From positions 133,142 to 167,351 of the forward strand of contig JAPLXL010000002.1 of NCBI GenBank assembly GCA_026396115.1: DNA of 34,210 nt, read 5' to 3'. The stretch's first letter is position 1; each line of letters opens with the position of its first letter. Shown in pieces: positions 9,209-19,059 of the stretch. Position numbers and translations under genes: made by a program. Source of the stretch: Candidatus Nealsoniibacteriota bacterium. GTDB taxonomy: Bacteria; Patescibacteriota; Minisyncoccia; Minisyncoccales; RBG-13-42-11. The notes under the pieces are model-generated. The model saw nothing but the letters and a program-made list of their open reading frames with translations, was not told the origin of the DNA and made no database searches.

Positions 9209-9871
9209 ATGATTTTTTTGCCTATTGGGTGTTTAATATTTGTTCTTTTTATTTTATTCTTGCCCATTTTATTTATTTTGGGTTATTTTCATATTCTAAC
9301 TCTTGGTTTTGAAAAACTTGGAATTTCTCCGGAAGCAACCCTGTTCCTGCTCTTGGCAATTTTAATCGGTTCTGCCATTAATATTCCTTTGGGCAAGAAA
9401 AAGTTGATATATGTTCAAGAGCCAAGGTTTTTTGGATTGTGGCACGTTCCAAAAATTAAAGCTCAAGGCATGGCCATAAATTTAGGGGGAGCTTTAATTC
9501 CGATTTTGCTTTCTTTTTACTTTTTATATCTAACCTGGCTGCAGGGCCTTGAAATAAAACCAATTTTGATAGCTACTGCTTTAATGATTATAGTTTCTAA
9601 ATTTTTAGCCAGAGTTATTCCCGGAGTTGGAATTTCAATGCCTGCTTTAATTCCTCCGATATTTTCTGCGATTTTCGCTTTAATTTTTGCACCCAATTTT
9701 GCCGCTCCTTGCGCTTTTGTGGCAGGAACCATGGGTGTTTTAATTGGAGCCGATATTTTAAATTTGAAAAAAGCTCAGAAATACGGCGGATTTTTATCAA
9801 TCGGGGGAGCCGGAGTGTTTGATGGAATATTTTTAGTAGGCATTGTCTCTGCGCTTTTAACGGGCTTTTAA
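9209..9871 (+). CDS. DUF1614-like multi-pass membrane protein
   Basis: Multiple TM segments, INIPLGKK, VPGVGISMPALIPP, GVLIGADILNL, SIGGAGVFDGIFL. First ATG is at 9209; 9191 is a TTG. Confidence 0.6.
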   Translation: MIFLPIGCLIFVLFILFLPILFILGYFHILTLGFEKLGISPEATLFLLLAILIGSAINIPLGKKKLIYVQEPRFFGLWHVPKIKAQGMAINLGGALIPILLSFYFLYLTWLQGLEIKPILIATALMIIVSKFLARVIPGVGISMPALIPPIFSAIFALIFAPNFAAPCAFVAGTMGVLIGADILNLKKAQKYGGFLSIGGAGVFDGIFLVGIVSALLTGF

Positions 9872-9895
9872 ATGTGCTAAGATAAAAAAATTCTC

Positions 9896-11308
9896 ATGAC
9901 CTCAAAAAAGAAAATTTATATAACAATCTTTTTTATTCTTATTCTGACGTTTTTTACCGGAAATTTTAGTTATCCTTATTATTTTAATCGGGCGATAGAT
10001 TTTATTAATAATTTTAAATTTTCAGTTTTGGGTTTTCAAGTTCAACTGCCTTATTTTCCGGATGTTCCTTTTAGGTTAGGATTGGACTTGCAGGGCGGCA
10101 CCCATTTAGTTTATGAAGCAGATTTGTCCAATATTAAAGGAGAAGATCATAAATCTTCAATGCAGGGCTTAAGAGATGTGATTGAAAGAAGAGTTAATCT
10201 TTTTGGCGTTCAAGAGCCAATGGTTCAGGTTCAGGAAGGAGTAGGGCATTATCGGTTAATTGTGGAGCTGGCCGGAGTGCATGATCCGGCTGAAGCCATT
10301 AGAATGATTGGCGAGACTCCTTATCTTGAATTTAAAGAGCTAAGGGACGAAGAGCAAACCCAAATGATTCTTGATAAAAAAGAAGAAATTAAAGGAAAGG
10401 ATCAGGAAGAAATTTCTAAAATTCCTGACTGGCATCTGGCATTTGAAGACCCTTATTTTAAATCAACTTCCCTGACCGGCAAATATTTAAAAAAAGCCGA
10501 ACTGGGATTTGACCAAACAACTTACAAATCTTTGGTTTTACTTGAATTTGATGATGAGGGGGCAAAAATTTTTGAGGAGTTAACCGAAAAAAACGTTGGA
10601 AAAGTTTTAGCCGTATATATTGACAATATACCAATTTCTATGCCGACAGTTCAGGAGAAGATTTCCGGAGGAAAAGCTCAAATTACCGGAAATTTTACCA
10701 TAGAAGAAGCCAGAGCTTTATCTAGAAATTTAAGCGCCGGAGCTTTGCCCGTACCCATTGTTTTAATATCTCAACAGACGGTCGAACCAACTTTAGGAGC
10801 AATTTCTTTGGAAAAGTCTTTAAGGGCAGGGATGTTGGGGTTTTTGGCAATAATTATATTTATGATTATTTTTTACAGAATACCCGGTATTCTGGCTTCG
10901 CTAGCCCTAATTATTTATGTCTTTTTAATTCTAACCGTTTTTAAGCTCGTTCCCGTGACTTTAACCCTGGCCGGTATTGCTGGTTTTATTTTATCTACAG
11001 GAATGGCGGTTGATGCCAATGTTTTGATTTTTTCAAGAATGAGGGAAGAACTGGGGGAGGGGAAAAATCTCGGTCTGGCAATTGAAGATGGTTTTAGCAG
11101 GGCCTGGCCATCAATCAGGGACGGTAACATTACCACTTTAATTGTGACCGTAATCTTGTTTGCTTTTGGCACAAGTTTTATTAAAGGATTTGCTTTAACT
11201 TTGAGTTTCGGCATTTTAATCAGCATGTTTTCCGCCATTATTATCAGTAAGAATTTTCTCAGGTGTTTTGTTGAGACAAAGCTTGGGAAAATCAGATGGT
11301 TATGGTAA
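9896..11308 (+). CDS. secD: Protein translocase subunit SecD
   Basis: [20 protein letters not shown]-like P1 domain, [18 protein letters not shown]. Confidence 0.97.
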   Translation: MTSKKKIYITIFFILILTFFTGNFSYPYYFNRAIDFINNFKFSVLGFQVQLPYFPDVPFRLGLDLQGGTHLVYEADLSNIKGEDHKSSMQGLRDVIERRVNLFGVQEPMVQVQEGVGHYRLIVELAGVHDPAEAIRMIGETPYLEFKELRDEEQTQMILDKKEEIKGKDQEEISKIPDWHLAFEDPYFKSTSLTGKYLKKAELGFDQTTYKSLVLLEFDDEGAKIFEELTEKNVGKVLAVYIDNIPISMPTVQEKISGGKAQITGNFTIEEARALSRNLSAGALPVPIVLISQQTVEPTLGAISLEKSLRAGMLGFLAIIIFMIIFYRIPGILASLALIIYVFLILTVFKLVPVTLTLAGIAGFILSTGMAVDANVLIFSRMREELGEGKNLGLAIEDGFSRAWPSIRDGNITTLIVTVILFAFGTSFIKGFALTLSFGILISMFSAIIISKNFLRCFVETKLGKIRWLW

Positions 11309-12459
11309 AAAACAAAACTTTGATTACTACAGAGGCGGTAGTCCCCGGCCATCCTGACAAAGTTGCCGATATAATTGCTGATGCGGTTTTAGACGCTGCC
11401 TTAAAAGACGATAAATACAGCCGGGTGGCTTGCGAGGTAATGGTTGGTAATGGTTATGTGATAGTTGGTGGAGAAATGACCACCAAAACTTGGGTGGATA
11501 TTAATAACTTAGTTAGAGAGGTGATTGGAGAGATTGGGTATAACAAACCTGAATATGGTTTTGATTGTCGCACTATTGCGGTGTTCAATACTATTCACGA
11601 GCAATCTCCGGATATTGCTCGGGGAGTCAGAAAAACAGGGGCTAAAAAACAGGGGGCGGGCGATCAGGGAATTAGCGTTGGTTTTGCCTGCAAAGAAACG
11701 CCAGAATTAATGCCCTTGCCTTTTTCTTTAGCCCAAAAATTGGCAATGAGATTAACCGAAGTCAGGAAGAAAAAAATTCTGCCTTATTTGAGACCGGATG
11801 GCAAGACGCAGGTAACTGTTGAGTATTGGCAAGGAAAGCCAAAAAGATTAAGCAATATAGTAATTGCCGCCCAGCACGAGCCTTATGTTTCTATAAAAAA
11901 ACTTAAATCAGACATTATTAAAAAAGTAATTAAACCGATTTGCCAAAAATATTTAGATAAAAAAACAAAATACTACATTAATAATACCGGCCGCTTTGTT
12001 ATCGGCGGTCCGGTTTCAGACACCGGTATGACCGGCAGGAAAAATGTGGTTGATGCTTACGGTCCCCGGATTCCGATTGGCGGAGGGAGTTTCAGCGGCA
12101 AAGACCCGACAAAAGTAGATAGATCGGGAGCTTATATGGCTCGTTACATTGCTAAAAACATTGTTGCTTCGGGTCTTGCCGAGAAATGCCAAATTGAATT
12201 GTCTTACGTCATCGGCGGGACAGAGCCACTTTCGGTGAATATAAACACTTTTGGCGCGGATAAAATTTCCGAAGAAAAAATAGAAAAAATTATTAAAAAA
12301 GTATTTGATTTATCTCCGGGAGGAATAATTAAACAATTAAATCTTCTTAAGCCAATTTATCAAAAAACAGCTTGTTTTGGTCATTTTGGCAGAAATGACC
12401 CGGACTTTACCTGGGAAAAGACCGACAAAACAAAAGAAATTCTCAAATATGCCAATTAA
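11296..12459 (+). CDS. metK: S-adenosylmethionine synthetase
   Basis: [84 protein letters not shown] 11302 is an alternative start. Confidence 0.98.
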   Translation: MVMVKNKTLITTEAVVPGHPDKVADIIADAVLDAALKDDKYSRVACEVMVGNGYVIVGGEMTTKTWVDINNLVREVIGEIGYNKPEYGFDCRTIAVFNTIHEQSPDIARGVRKTGAKKQGAGDQGISVGFACKETPELMPLPFSLAQKLAMRLTEVRKKKILPYLRPDGKTQVTVEYWQGKPKRLSNIVIAAQHEPYVSIKKLKSDIIKKVIKPICQKYLDKKTKYYINNTGRFVIGGPVSDTGMTGRKNVVDAYGPRIPIGGGSFSGKDPTKVDRSGAYMARYIAKNIVASGLAEKCQIELSYVIGGTEPLSVNINTFGADKISEEKIEKIIKKVFDLSPGGIIKQLNLLKPIYQKTACFGHFGRNDPDFTWEKTDKTKEILKYAN

Positions 12460-13345
12460 ATATTTAAAATATTCCAAAATTTATTTTATTTTTTCAGGAA
12501 TTTTAATTTTAGGAAGCATATTTTTTCTTTTTGTTTTTGGCTTGAGGCCAGGAATTGATTTTACCGGCGGCAGTATTCTGGAGATAGAATACAAAGACGA
12601 GCGGCCTTCAAACCAAATAATCAGAGAAGCATTAGGGATTGATTTTGATTTGGGAGAATTTTCTATTCAACCGACCGGTGAGAGGGGATTAATTTTAAGA
12701 ATGAAAGAGATTTCCGAGGAAACCCATCAAAAAATTGTTGAAAAACTAAGAGAAAACAAAGAATTAGAAGAGCTTCGTTTTGAATCAATCGGACCAGTTA
12801 TTGGCAAAGAATTAAAAGAGAGGACCGGCATAGTTATTGTTTTATCTTTATTGGCAATTTTATTTTATATTGCCATTGCTTTTGGAAAATTGAACTTTCC
12901 GGCCAAGTCCTGGCAGTATGGCTTAGCTTCTGTAATTGCTTTGCTCCATGATGCCTTAATTCCCCTTGGAATTTTTTCGGTTTTGGGCAAAATCTACGAA
13001 ATTCAAATTACCATACCGGTTATTATCGCTCTTTTGACGCTTTTGGGATATTCAATCAACAACACGGTGGTGGTCTTTGACAGGATCAGGGAAAATTTAT
13101 TGAAGAGGATCGGAAGCAATTATGAAAATACGGTTGACATTTCTTTAAACCAGACCTTAAGCCGTTCGCTTAATACATCATTAACCACCCTTTTTCCTCT
13201 GCTGGCTATTTTTTTCTTTGGCGGAGAAACATTAAAATATTTTTCTTTAATGCTTATTTTGGGACTTATTGCCGGTACTTACTCTTCTTTTTTTCTGGCC
13301 GGTCCCATGTTGGTAGCTTGGTTAAAGTGGAGGAAGAAGATTTAA
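12449..13345 (+). CDS. secF: Protein translocase subunit SecF
   Basis: [36 protein letters not shown] 12449 chosen; the 12377 ORF start lies inside metK. Confidence 0.95.
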   Translation: MPIKYLKYSKIYFIFSGILILGSIFFLFVFGLRPGIDFTGGSILEIEYKDERPSNQIIREALGIDFDLGEFSIQPTGERGLILRMKEISEETHQKIVEKLRENKELEELRFESIGPVIGKELKERTGIVIVLSLLAILFYIAIAFGKLNFPAKSWQYGLASVIALLHDALIPLGIFSVLGKIYEIQITIPVIIALLTLLGYSINNTVVVFDRIRENLLKRIGSNYENTVDISLNQTLSRSLNTSLTTLFPLLAIFFFGGETLKYFSLMLILGLIAGTYSSFFLAGPMLVAWLKWRKKI

Positions 13346-13349
13346 ACAC

Positions 13350-13434
13350 TCAAAGAGCGCTGTGCGCTCTTTTCGACCTTCGCTTCTACATATATAGTAT
13401 AATTTATGAATAGAAGCTTGGTATTTGACAAAGA
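13350..13434 (+). repeat. Palindromic element family copy with interrupted second hairpin
   Basis: AAAGAGCGCtgtGCGCTCTTT (13352-13372) + TCGACCTTCGCTTCTA…TAGAAGCTTGGTAT; an AT-rich stretch splits hairpin 2. Confidence 0.65.
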
Positions 13435-13458
13435 TTTTATAAAATGTTAAAAAAAATG

Positions 13459-13582
13459 AATAATCAATGAATCTTCAATTATCGAGCTTCCGAAGGAAGC
13501 GAAGATGAAGAAGAGATTTATCTCTTCGACCCATTTCAATTTTCAATAATCAATGAATTTTCAATTCATTTCAATTTTCAAT
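13459..13582 (+). repeat. AT-rich direct repeats flanking a palindromic element
   Basis: AATAATCAATGAATYTTCAATT at 13459-13480 and 13545-13566 (21/22); CATTTCAATTTTCAAT exact at 13532-13547 and 13567-13582. Confidence 0.8.
13482..13531 (-). repeat. Palindromic element family, reverse copy
   Basis: TCGAGCTTCCGAAGGAAGCGAAGATGAAGAAGAGATTTATCTCTTCGACC; GAAGAGATttATCTCTTC at 13510-13527. Confidence 0.88.
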
Positions 13583-14690
13583 GATAAAGGTTAATTATAT
13601 ACAAATTTGTTCTAAAATTTTAAAAACTTTATCTCCAAGACAAAAAGAAGTGATTTTGCGCCGTTTTGCTTTATTTACCACGGCCTTTCCCGGCAAAGGC
13701 GGAGCTAAAAGAGAAACATTGGAGTCTATCGGAAAAGACCTTGGCATTACCAGAGAAAGAGTCCGTCAGATTGAAGAAGACGGTTTTTTAAGGTTAAAAC
13801 CGGAAATCAAAAAATATCAAAAAATTTTTAATTATTTTAAAAATTGCCTTAAAAAAACAGGAGATTTAAGAAAAGAAGAGTCGCTTTTGTTGGAGTTGGC
13901 TGGCAGAAGATTGCAGAGCGAAGAGGATAAATCCTCTTCGACTTCGCCTTTGCTGCGCGAAAGCTCGATGAATGAAGTTTACTTTTTATTAACATTAGGA
14001 GAGGACTTTGAAAGGTTCGGAGAAACAAAGGACTTTTATTGTTTGTGGACAATTGATCAAAAATCTTGGAATCTTGCTCAAAAAATCATTAACGCCGCTT
14101 ACGAAAAATTTAAGAAAGTTGGCAAACCTTTAAAATTAGAAGAGCTAGTCGAAGAAGATTACTTCTTCTCCACCTCTCGAGCAACAGCGAAAGGGGAAGA
14201 AGAGGATTTATCCTCTTTAACCCCGAAAATTTTAACTTCTTATTTGGAAATTTCAAAAAAAATTCAAAGAAACGCAGAAAATTTTTGGGGCTTAAAAGAT
14301 TGGCCGGAAATTAACCCAAAAAGAATCAAGGATAAGGCCTATTTGGTTTTCAAAAAAGAGCAAAAACCTCTTCATTTTACTCAGGTAGCTAACTTAATTG
14401 GTTTGGCTCTTCCCCAAACCGTTCATAACGAACTGATTAAAGATTCAAAATTTGTTTTGGTTGGAAGGGGCATCTACGCCTTAAAAGAATGGGGATATGA
14501 AGAAGGTGTGGTTAAAGATGTTATTTTGAATATCTTAAAGACGGCCGGCCGGCCACTTAAGAAAGAAGAGATTTTAGAAAAGACTTTAAAACAAAGACTA
14601 GTTAAAGAAAACACAGTTTTATTGAATTTAAGCAATAAAAAATATTTTTTAAGAAATTCTGAGGGTCTCTATACAATCAGAGAAGCCTAA
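13581..14690 (+). CDS. Sigma-70 region 4-like HTH protein with C-terminal HARE-HTH-like domain, carrying inserted repeat peptides
   Basis: TLSPRQKEVILRRF…ESIGKDLGITRERVRQIEEDGFLRLK; C-terminal KPLHFTQVANLIG…FVLVGRGIYALKEWGY…. Confidence 0.75.
   Translation: MIKVNYIQICSKILKTLSPRQKEVILRRFALFTTAFPGKGGAKRETLESIGKDLGITRERVRQIEEDGFLRLKPEIKKYQKIFNYFKNCLKKTGDLRKEESLLLELAGRRLQSEEDKSSSTSPLLRESSMNEVYFLLTLGEDFERFGETKDFYCLWTIDQKSWNLAQKIINAAYEKFKKVGKPLKLEELVEEDYFFSTSRATAKGEEEDLSSLTPKILTSYLEISKKIQRNAENFWGLKDWPEINPKRIKDKAYLVFKKEQKPLHFTQVANLIGLALPQTVHNELIKDSKFVLVGRGIYALKEWGYEEGVVKDVILNILKTAGRPLKKEEILEKTLKQRLVKENTVLLNLSNKKYFLRNSEGLYTIREA
13917..13970 (+). repeat. Palindromic element family, forward copy in frame within the sigma-like gene
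   Basis: GAAGAGGATaaATCCTCTTC (13920-13939) + GACTTCGCCTTTGCTGCGCGAAAGCTCGATG. Confidence 0.88.
14151..14217 (-). repeat. Palindromic element family, reverse copy in the sigma-like gene plus adjacent 7-bp palindrome
   Basis: CTCGAGCAACAGCGAAAGGGGAAGAAGAGGATTTATCCTCTT (14176-14217) is the reverse complement of the lepA-type unit; GAAGAAGattaCTTCTTC at 14151-14168. Confidence 0.82.
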
Positions 14691-14695
14691 ATATT

Positions 14696-16018
14696 ATGTT
14701 TCTTGAATTGTCGTCTATTTATCCTTTTTTAAGTACTCTCTTACAGATATTTAAAAACTGGTGGTGGATTCTTTTGTTTTTTATTCTGTGGAAACCTTTT
14801 TTATTTTTGTACTGGTGGTGGAGAGTAGATGGCTTTCTTAAAAAACAGCAGATGGTTTTGCTTGAAATTAAACTGCCAAAAGAAATATTAAAACCAATAA
14901 GAGCGATGGAAGTGGTTTTTTCAAGTATTCATGGCGCCGTTTACCAGCCGCCCGATTTGTGGGAAAAATGGATAGACGGCCAGGTTCAGCTTTCCATAGG
15001 GTTGGAGATGGTTTCAATTGATGGTCAGCCCCATTTTTTTATCAGAACCCCAAAACAATACAGGGACAGCGTGGAATCCAACCTTTATGCCCAATATCCG
15101 GAAATTGAAATTATAGAAGCAGACGATTATATAAAGTATGTTCCGCAAAGCATTCCCAACAAGGATTGGGATCTTTTCGGTTCCGATTATAAATTAATGA
15201 GAGATGACCACTACCCGATTAAAACTTATAGCGAGTTTGAAACGGAGCGGGAAAAAGAAGAAGAGGAAGTGGTTGATCCAATTGCCACTCTCTTGGAAGG
15301 AATGGCTAAAATCAAAAAAGGAGAACAGCTTTGGATTCAGTTTTTAATTGATCCAATTGGAGACGTGGATTTGACAAAGTCTCTTAGTAAGTGGCGCAAG
15401 TCAGGAGAAGAATTAAGAGATAAGTTGGCCAGAAGGCCGACCCTGGGACGTCCGAAATCCATGATTCAAGAAGCAGCTGAGATTTTAATAACCGGCAAAG
15501 TTGAGGAAGGAAAAAAGGAAGAAAAAGAAATTTTTCCGCCGGAAATGAAGTTAACTCCGGGAGAAAGAGAAGTGCTGGCAGCAATTGAAAAGAAAATGTC
15601 AAAACCAATTTTTAAAACAACGGTCAGGTTTATTTATCTCGGCAGAAGAGATGTCTGGTTTAAGCCCAATTTTAGATTGGCTTTTTCTTTTTTAAATCAA
15701 TATACAACTGGTAACCTTAATGCGCTATTTCCTGAAGGCAGAACTTTTACTAAAATACGCAAAGCTTTGATTTTTCAATTTCTTAATATTGATTTTATTC
15801 GCGGCCGAAGACACTATGTAAGATGCAGAAAATTATTTAGAAAATATATTAAAAGATTAAGCCCCTTTTTTCCAAATCCGAAAGGAACTTTTATGCTGAA
15901 TACGGAAGAGGTTGCTTCTCTTTTTCATTTTCCAAGTGAAAGAGTGGCTCCCGCTCCCGGCTTATCTAGAATAGAAGCAAAAAAGAGGAGAGTGCCGCCA
16001 TCTTTGCCAGTTGAGTAA
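14696..16018 (+). CDS. Uncharacterised membrane-anchored protein, partner of the downstream VirD4-like ATPase
   Basis: Complete ORF; N-terminal Trp-rich TM region and large soluble domain; directly upstream of the ATPase. Confidence 0.6.
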   Translation: MFLELSSIYPFLSTLLQIFKNWWWILLFFILWKPFLFLYWWWRVDGFLKKQQMVLLEIKLPKEILKPIRAMEVVFSSIHGAVYQPPDLWEKWIDGQVQLSIGLEMVSIDGQPHFFIRTPKQYRDSVESNLYAQYPEIEIIEADDYIKYVPQSIPNKDWDLFGSDYKLMRDDHYPIKTYSEFETEREKEEEEVVDPIATLLEGMAKIKKGEQLWIQFLIDPIGDVDLTKSLSKWRKSGEELRDKLARRPTLGRPKSMIQEAAEILITGKVEEGKKEEKEIFPPEMKLTPGEREVLAAIEKKMSKPIFKTTVRFIYLGRRDVWFKPNFRLAFSFLNQYTTGNLNALFPEGRTFTKIRKALIFQFLNIDFIRGRRHYVRCRKLFRKYIKRLSPFFPNPKGTFMLNTEEVASLFHFPSERVAPAPGLSRIEAKKRRVPPSLPVE

Positions 16019-16029
16019 ATAAAATAGTC

Positions 16030-16184
16030 AAAGAGAACTTCGTTCGGCAAGTCGAAGATGAGACGGCTGAAGAGATAAATCTCTTCTTCATCTTCGTCCC
16101 GCTATAGCGGGACTTGATGAAAGAAGAAAAACTTTTCTTCGCACTCTTTTCCATCTTCGCTTTCGCTGCGCGAAAGCTCGATTT
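16030..16184 (+). repeat. Cluster of palindromic elements filling the intergenic gap
   Basis: GAAGAGATaaATCTCTTC (16069-16086), GTCCCGCtataGCGGGAC (16096-16113), GAAGAAAAacTTTTCTTC (16123-16140), GCTTTCG…CGAAAGC (16159-16177), then TCGATTT and ATG 16185. Confidence 0.85.
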
Positions 16185-17909
16185 ATGGATAAAAATTCGG
16201 TCAATAACGAAATTAATTTTTTTGGTCTAACTACCTTCAGAAACCAAAGGAAAAAATTTGGGATTAAAACCGATGATAGACGTCGGCATGTGTATGTTAT
16301 TGGTAAGACCGGTATGGGCAAGACCGAAATGTTAAAGAACATGGTAATTCAGGATATTCAGAAAGGGAACGGAATTGGTTTTGTTGATCCCCACGGCGAG
16401 GCGGCCGAGGAATTATTAGATTTTATTCCTTCAAACAGAGTTAATGATGTAGTTTATTTTAATCCGGCTGACTTAGATTATCCCATCGCTTTCAATATTA
16501 TGGAAAAGGTTGATCTGGAGCATCGGCATTTGGTTGCCTCGGGCTTAATGGGGGTTTTTAAGAAAATTTGGCCCGATGTCTGGTCAGCCAGAATGGAATA
16601 CATATTAAATAATTCAATTTTAGCGCTTTTGGAATATCCTGGCTCTACTCTTTTGGGAATAAATAGAATGTTGGCTAACCCGGAATACAGAAAAAAAATA
16701 GTAGACAAGGTAACCGACCCCGTAGTAAAGTCTTTCTGGATTCAAGAATTTGCCAGATATACCCAGAGATATGAAGTGGAAGCAACCGCCGCCATTCAAA
16801 ATAAAGTGGGACAGTTCATTTCCAACCCTTTGATTAGAAACATTATCGGCCAGGTAAAATCCAATATTGATATGAGAAAGATTATAGATGAAAAGAAAAT
16901 TTTAATAATGAACATATCTAAAGGAAGAATTGGTGAAGACAATTCTCGTCTTTTGGGCGCGCTTTTAATTACCAAGTTGCAGTTGGCAGCAATGTCCAGG
17001 GTAGATGTTCCGGAAGAAAAAAGAGAGGATTTTTTCCTTTATGTTGATGAATTTCAAAACTTTGCCACTAAAGCTTTTGTTAATATTTTATCTGAAGCCA
17101 GAAAATATAGGTTATGTTTGACTTTGGGTAATCAGTATATTGCCCAATTAGAAGAAATGACTCCAACCGGAAGAAGTGCTGATGTTAGAGATGCTATTTT
17201 TGGTAACGTTGGAACAATTGTTGTTTTTAGGGTGGGCGCTGAAGATGCCGAGTTTTTGGAAAAAGAATTTGCTCCGGAGTTTACTGCCGGAGATCTGGTC
17301 AACCTGCCAAAGTATAACATTGATTTAAAGTTAATGATTGACGGAGTTGCCGGCTCCGCCTTTTCGGCTGAAACCTTGCCGCCGTTTCCAAAGTCCGAGG
17401 AGTCAAATCGAGAAAAAATAATTAAGGCTTCCAGAGAAAGGTATAGCGTTTTAAAGAAAATTGTTGAAGAAAAAATCACTAAATGGTTAGGAGCGTTAAA
17501 ATCGCCGGAAGTTCCATTACAAGAATTCCGACAGGTTTTATATGATGCTAAATGTTCTTTATGCGGCAAATGGACAAAAGTGACCTTTGAGCCTGATGCC
17601 TCCAGGCCGGTTTATTGTAAAACTTGTTTAAAAAAAGTCCGCCCCGCTGCGGCTCGGGTAAGCGAGGCCGAAGTTGAAAACGAAAAAAGGGATTTTTCTG
17701 AAAAGAAAAAAACATCTTCCACCTTTTCCCTTCAAGAAGCTGTTGGCAGAGAACCGATTTCTTTTTTTGGCAAAAGGGAAGTTAAAAAGACAAAAGAAGA
17801 AAAAAAGACAAAAAGAAAAGAAGTTAATTTAGAAGAGTTAAAGAAAACTTTAGAAGAATCTTTAAAAGGAATAGAAACAAAAAAAGATGAGAACAATCAA
17901 GGAGTTTAA
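16185..17909 (+). CDS. VirD4/TraG/HerA-type DNA-translocase-like ATPase with C-terminal Cys motifs
   Basis: Walker A VIGKTGMGKTEMLKNM; Walker B FFLYVDEFQNFA; CSLCGKW…VYCKTCLKK. Confidence 0.82.
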   Translation: MDKNSVNNEINFFGLTTFRNQRKKFGIKTDDRRRHVYVIGKTGMGKTEMLKNMVIQDIQKGNGIGFVDPHGEAAEELLDFIPSNRVNDVVYFNPADLDYPIAFNIMEKVDLEHRHLVASGLMGVFKKIWPDVWSARMEYILNNSILALLEYPGSTLLGINRMLANPEYRKKIVDKVTDPVVKSFWIQEFARYTQRYEVEATAAIQNKVGQFISNPLIRNIIGQVKSNIDMRKIIDEKKILIMNISKGRIGEDNSRLLGALLITKLQLAAMSRVDVPEEKREDFFLYVDEFQNFATKAFVNILSEARKYRLCLTLGNQYIAQLEEMTPTGRSADVRDAIFGNVGTIVVFRVGAEDAEFLEKEFAPEFTAGDLVNLPKYNIDLKLMIDGVAGSAFSAETLPPFPKSEESNREKIIKASRERYSVLKKIVEEKITKWLGALKSPEVPLQEFRQVLYDAKCSLCGKWTKVTFEPDASRPVYCKTCLKKVRPAAARVSEAEVENEKRDFSEKKKTSSTFSLQEAVGREPISFFGKREVKKTKEEKKTKRKEVNLEELKKTLEESLKGIETKKDENNQGV

Positions 17910-19059
17910 TCTAAAAGGAAAAAGAGTGTTGGTAAGGTGCGATTTTAATGTCCCTTTATCAGATAAAGGGGAAATTTTGGATGATTTCAGAATTAAAGAA
18001 AGCACAAGGACCATAGAATATTTAATTAAAAAAGAAGCTAAAGTGATTTTAATGAGCCATTTGGATCGGCCAAAAAATAAAGACCCAAGATACAGTTTAA
18101 GGCTTCTGACGAAAAGATTAGAGAAATTGTTGAATGAAAAAGTTAAATTTCTAGATGATTGCCTTGGAGAAAAAGTTGAGAGAGAAATCGAAAAGATGAA
18201 ACCGGGAGAAATTTTGCTCTTGGAAAACCTGAGATTTCATAAAGAAGAAGAGAAAGGAGATTTAAATTTTGCCAAAAAATTAGCCAAGTTGGGAGATGTT
18301 TATATTAATGATGCTTTTGGCGCCTCGCATAGATCTCATGCTTCAATTGTGGGCGTTCCAAAATATCTACCATCTGGAGCAGGTCTTTTATTAGAAAAAG
18401 AAATTAATGTTTTATCCCAAGTTCTGGAAAGACCCTGGCGGCCTTTGGTGGCGATAATCGGAGGAATAAAAATAGATACCAAAATTAAATTAATTGAGAA
18501 ATTTCTAAAGAAAGCAGATCATCTACTTTTGGGGAGCAAGCCAGCCGAGAGCCTTTTAATTGTAAAAGGAATCTTGATTGGCCGGCCTTTTTTTGGAGGA
18601 AAAGAGGTTTTAGAAAAAATTGAAAAAATTAACTTGGCTAATCCTAAACTTCATTTACCCGTAGATGGTCAAATGGCACTCTCAACATTACAAGAGCAAT
18701 ATTTTAGGATAGGGGCTATAGGAACTTTGAGAAAAGAAGAAGAAGTTTTTGATATAGGTCCGGAAACAAGAAAGGTTTTTGTTGGGATAATTAAGTCAGC
18801 TAAAATGATCATTTGGAACGGCCCCTTGGGTATGTTTGAAAAAAAACCTTTTGATAAAGGAACTAAAGAAATAGCCGAAGCAATTGTCAGAAATCACACT
18901 GCTTTTAAAATTGCCGGAGGAGGGGATACCGTTTCACTGATATCAAAATTAGATTTGTTAGATAAATTTGATCACGTTTCTACCGGCGGCGGGGCGATGC
19001 TGGAATTTTTGGCCGGTGAGAAACTGCCGGGACTTGAAGCGTTAAATTATGGAGATTAA
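17887..19059 (+). CDS. pgk: Phosphoglycerate kinase
   Basis: GKRVLVRCDFNVPLSDKGEILDDFRI, LMSHLDRPK, LLLENLRFHKEEEKGD, NDAFGASHRSHAS, GGGDTVSL. Confidence 0.97.
   Translation: MRTIKEFNLKGKRVLVRCDFNVPLSDKGEILDDFRIKESTRTIEYLIKKEAKVILMSHLDRPKNKDPRYSLRLLTKRLEKLLNEKVKFLDDCLGEKVEREIEKMKPGEILLLENLRFHKEEEKGDLNFAKKLAKLGDVYINDAFGASHRSHASIVGVPKYLPSGAGLLLEKEINVLSQVLERPWRPLVAIIGGIKIDTKIKLIEKFLKKADHLLLGSKPAESLLIVKGILIGRPFFGGKEVLEKIEKINLANPKLHLPVDGQMALSTLQEQYFRIGAIGTLRKEEEVFDIGPETRKVFVGIIKSAKMIIWNGPLGMFEKKPFDKGTKEIAEAIVRNHTAFKIAGGGDTVSLISKLDLLDKFDHVSTGGGAMLEFLAGEKLPGLEALNYGD

Noticed and set aside
10915-11352. 145-aa minus-strand ORF antisense to secD/metK
   Set aside because: Composition mirrors the sense genes; no recognisable domain.
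12377-12448. N-terminal extension of SecF
   Set aside because: It lies in an alternative frame of metK; ATG 12449 fits SecF.
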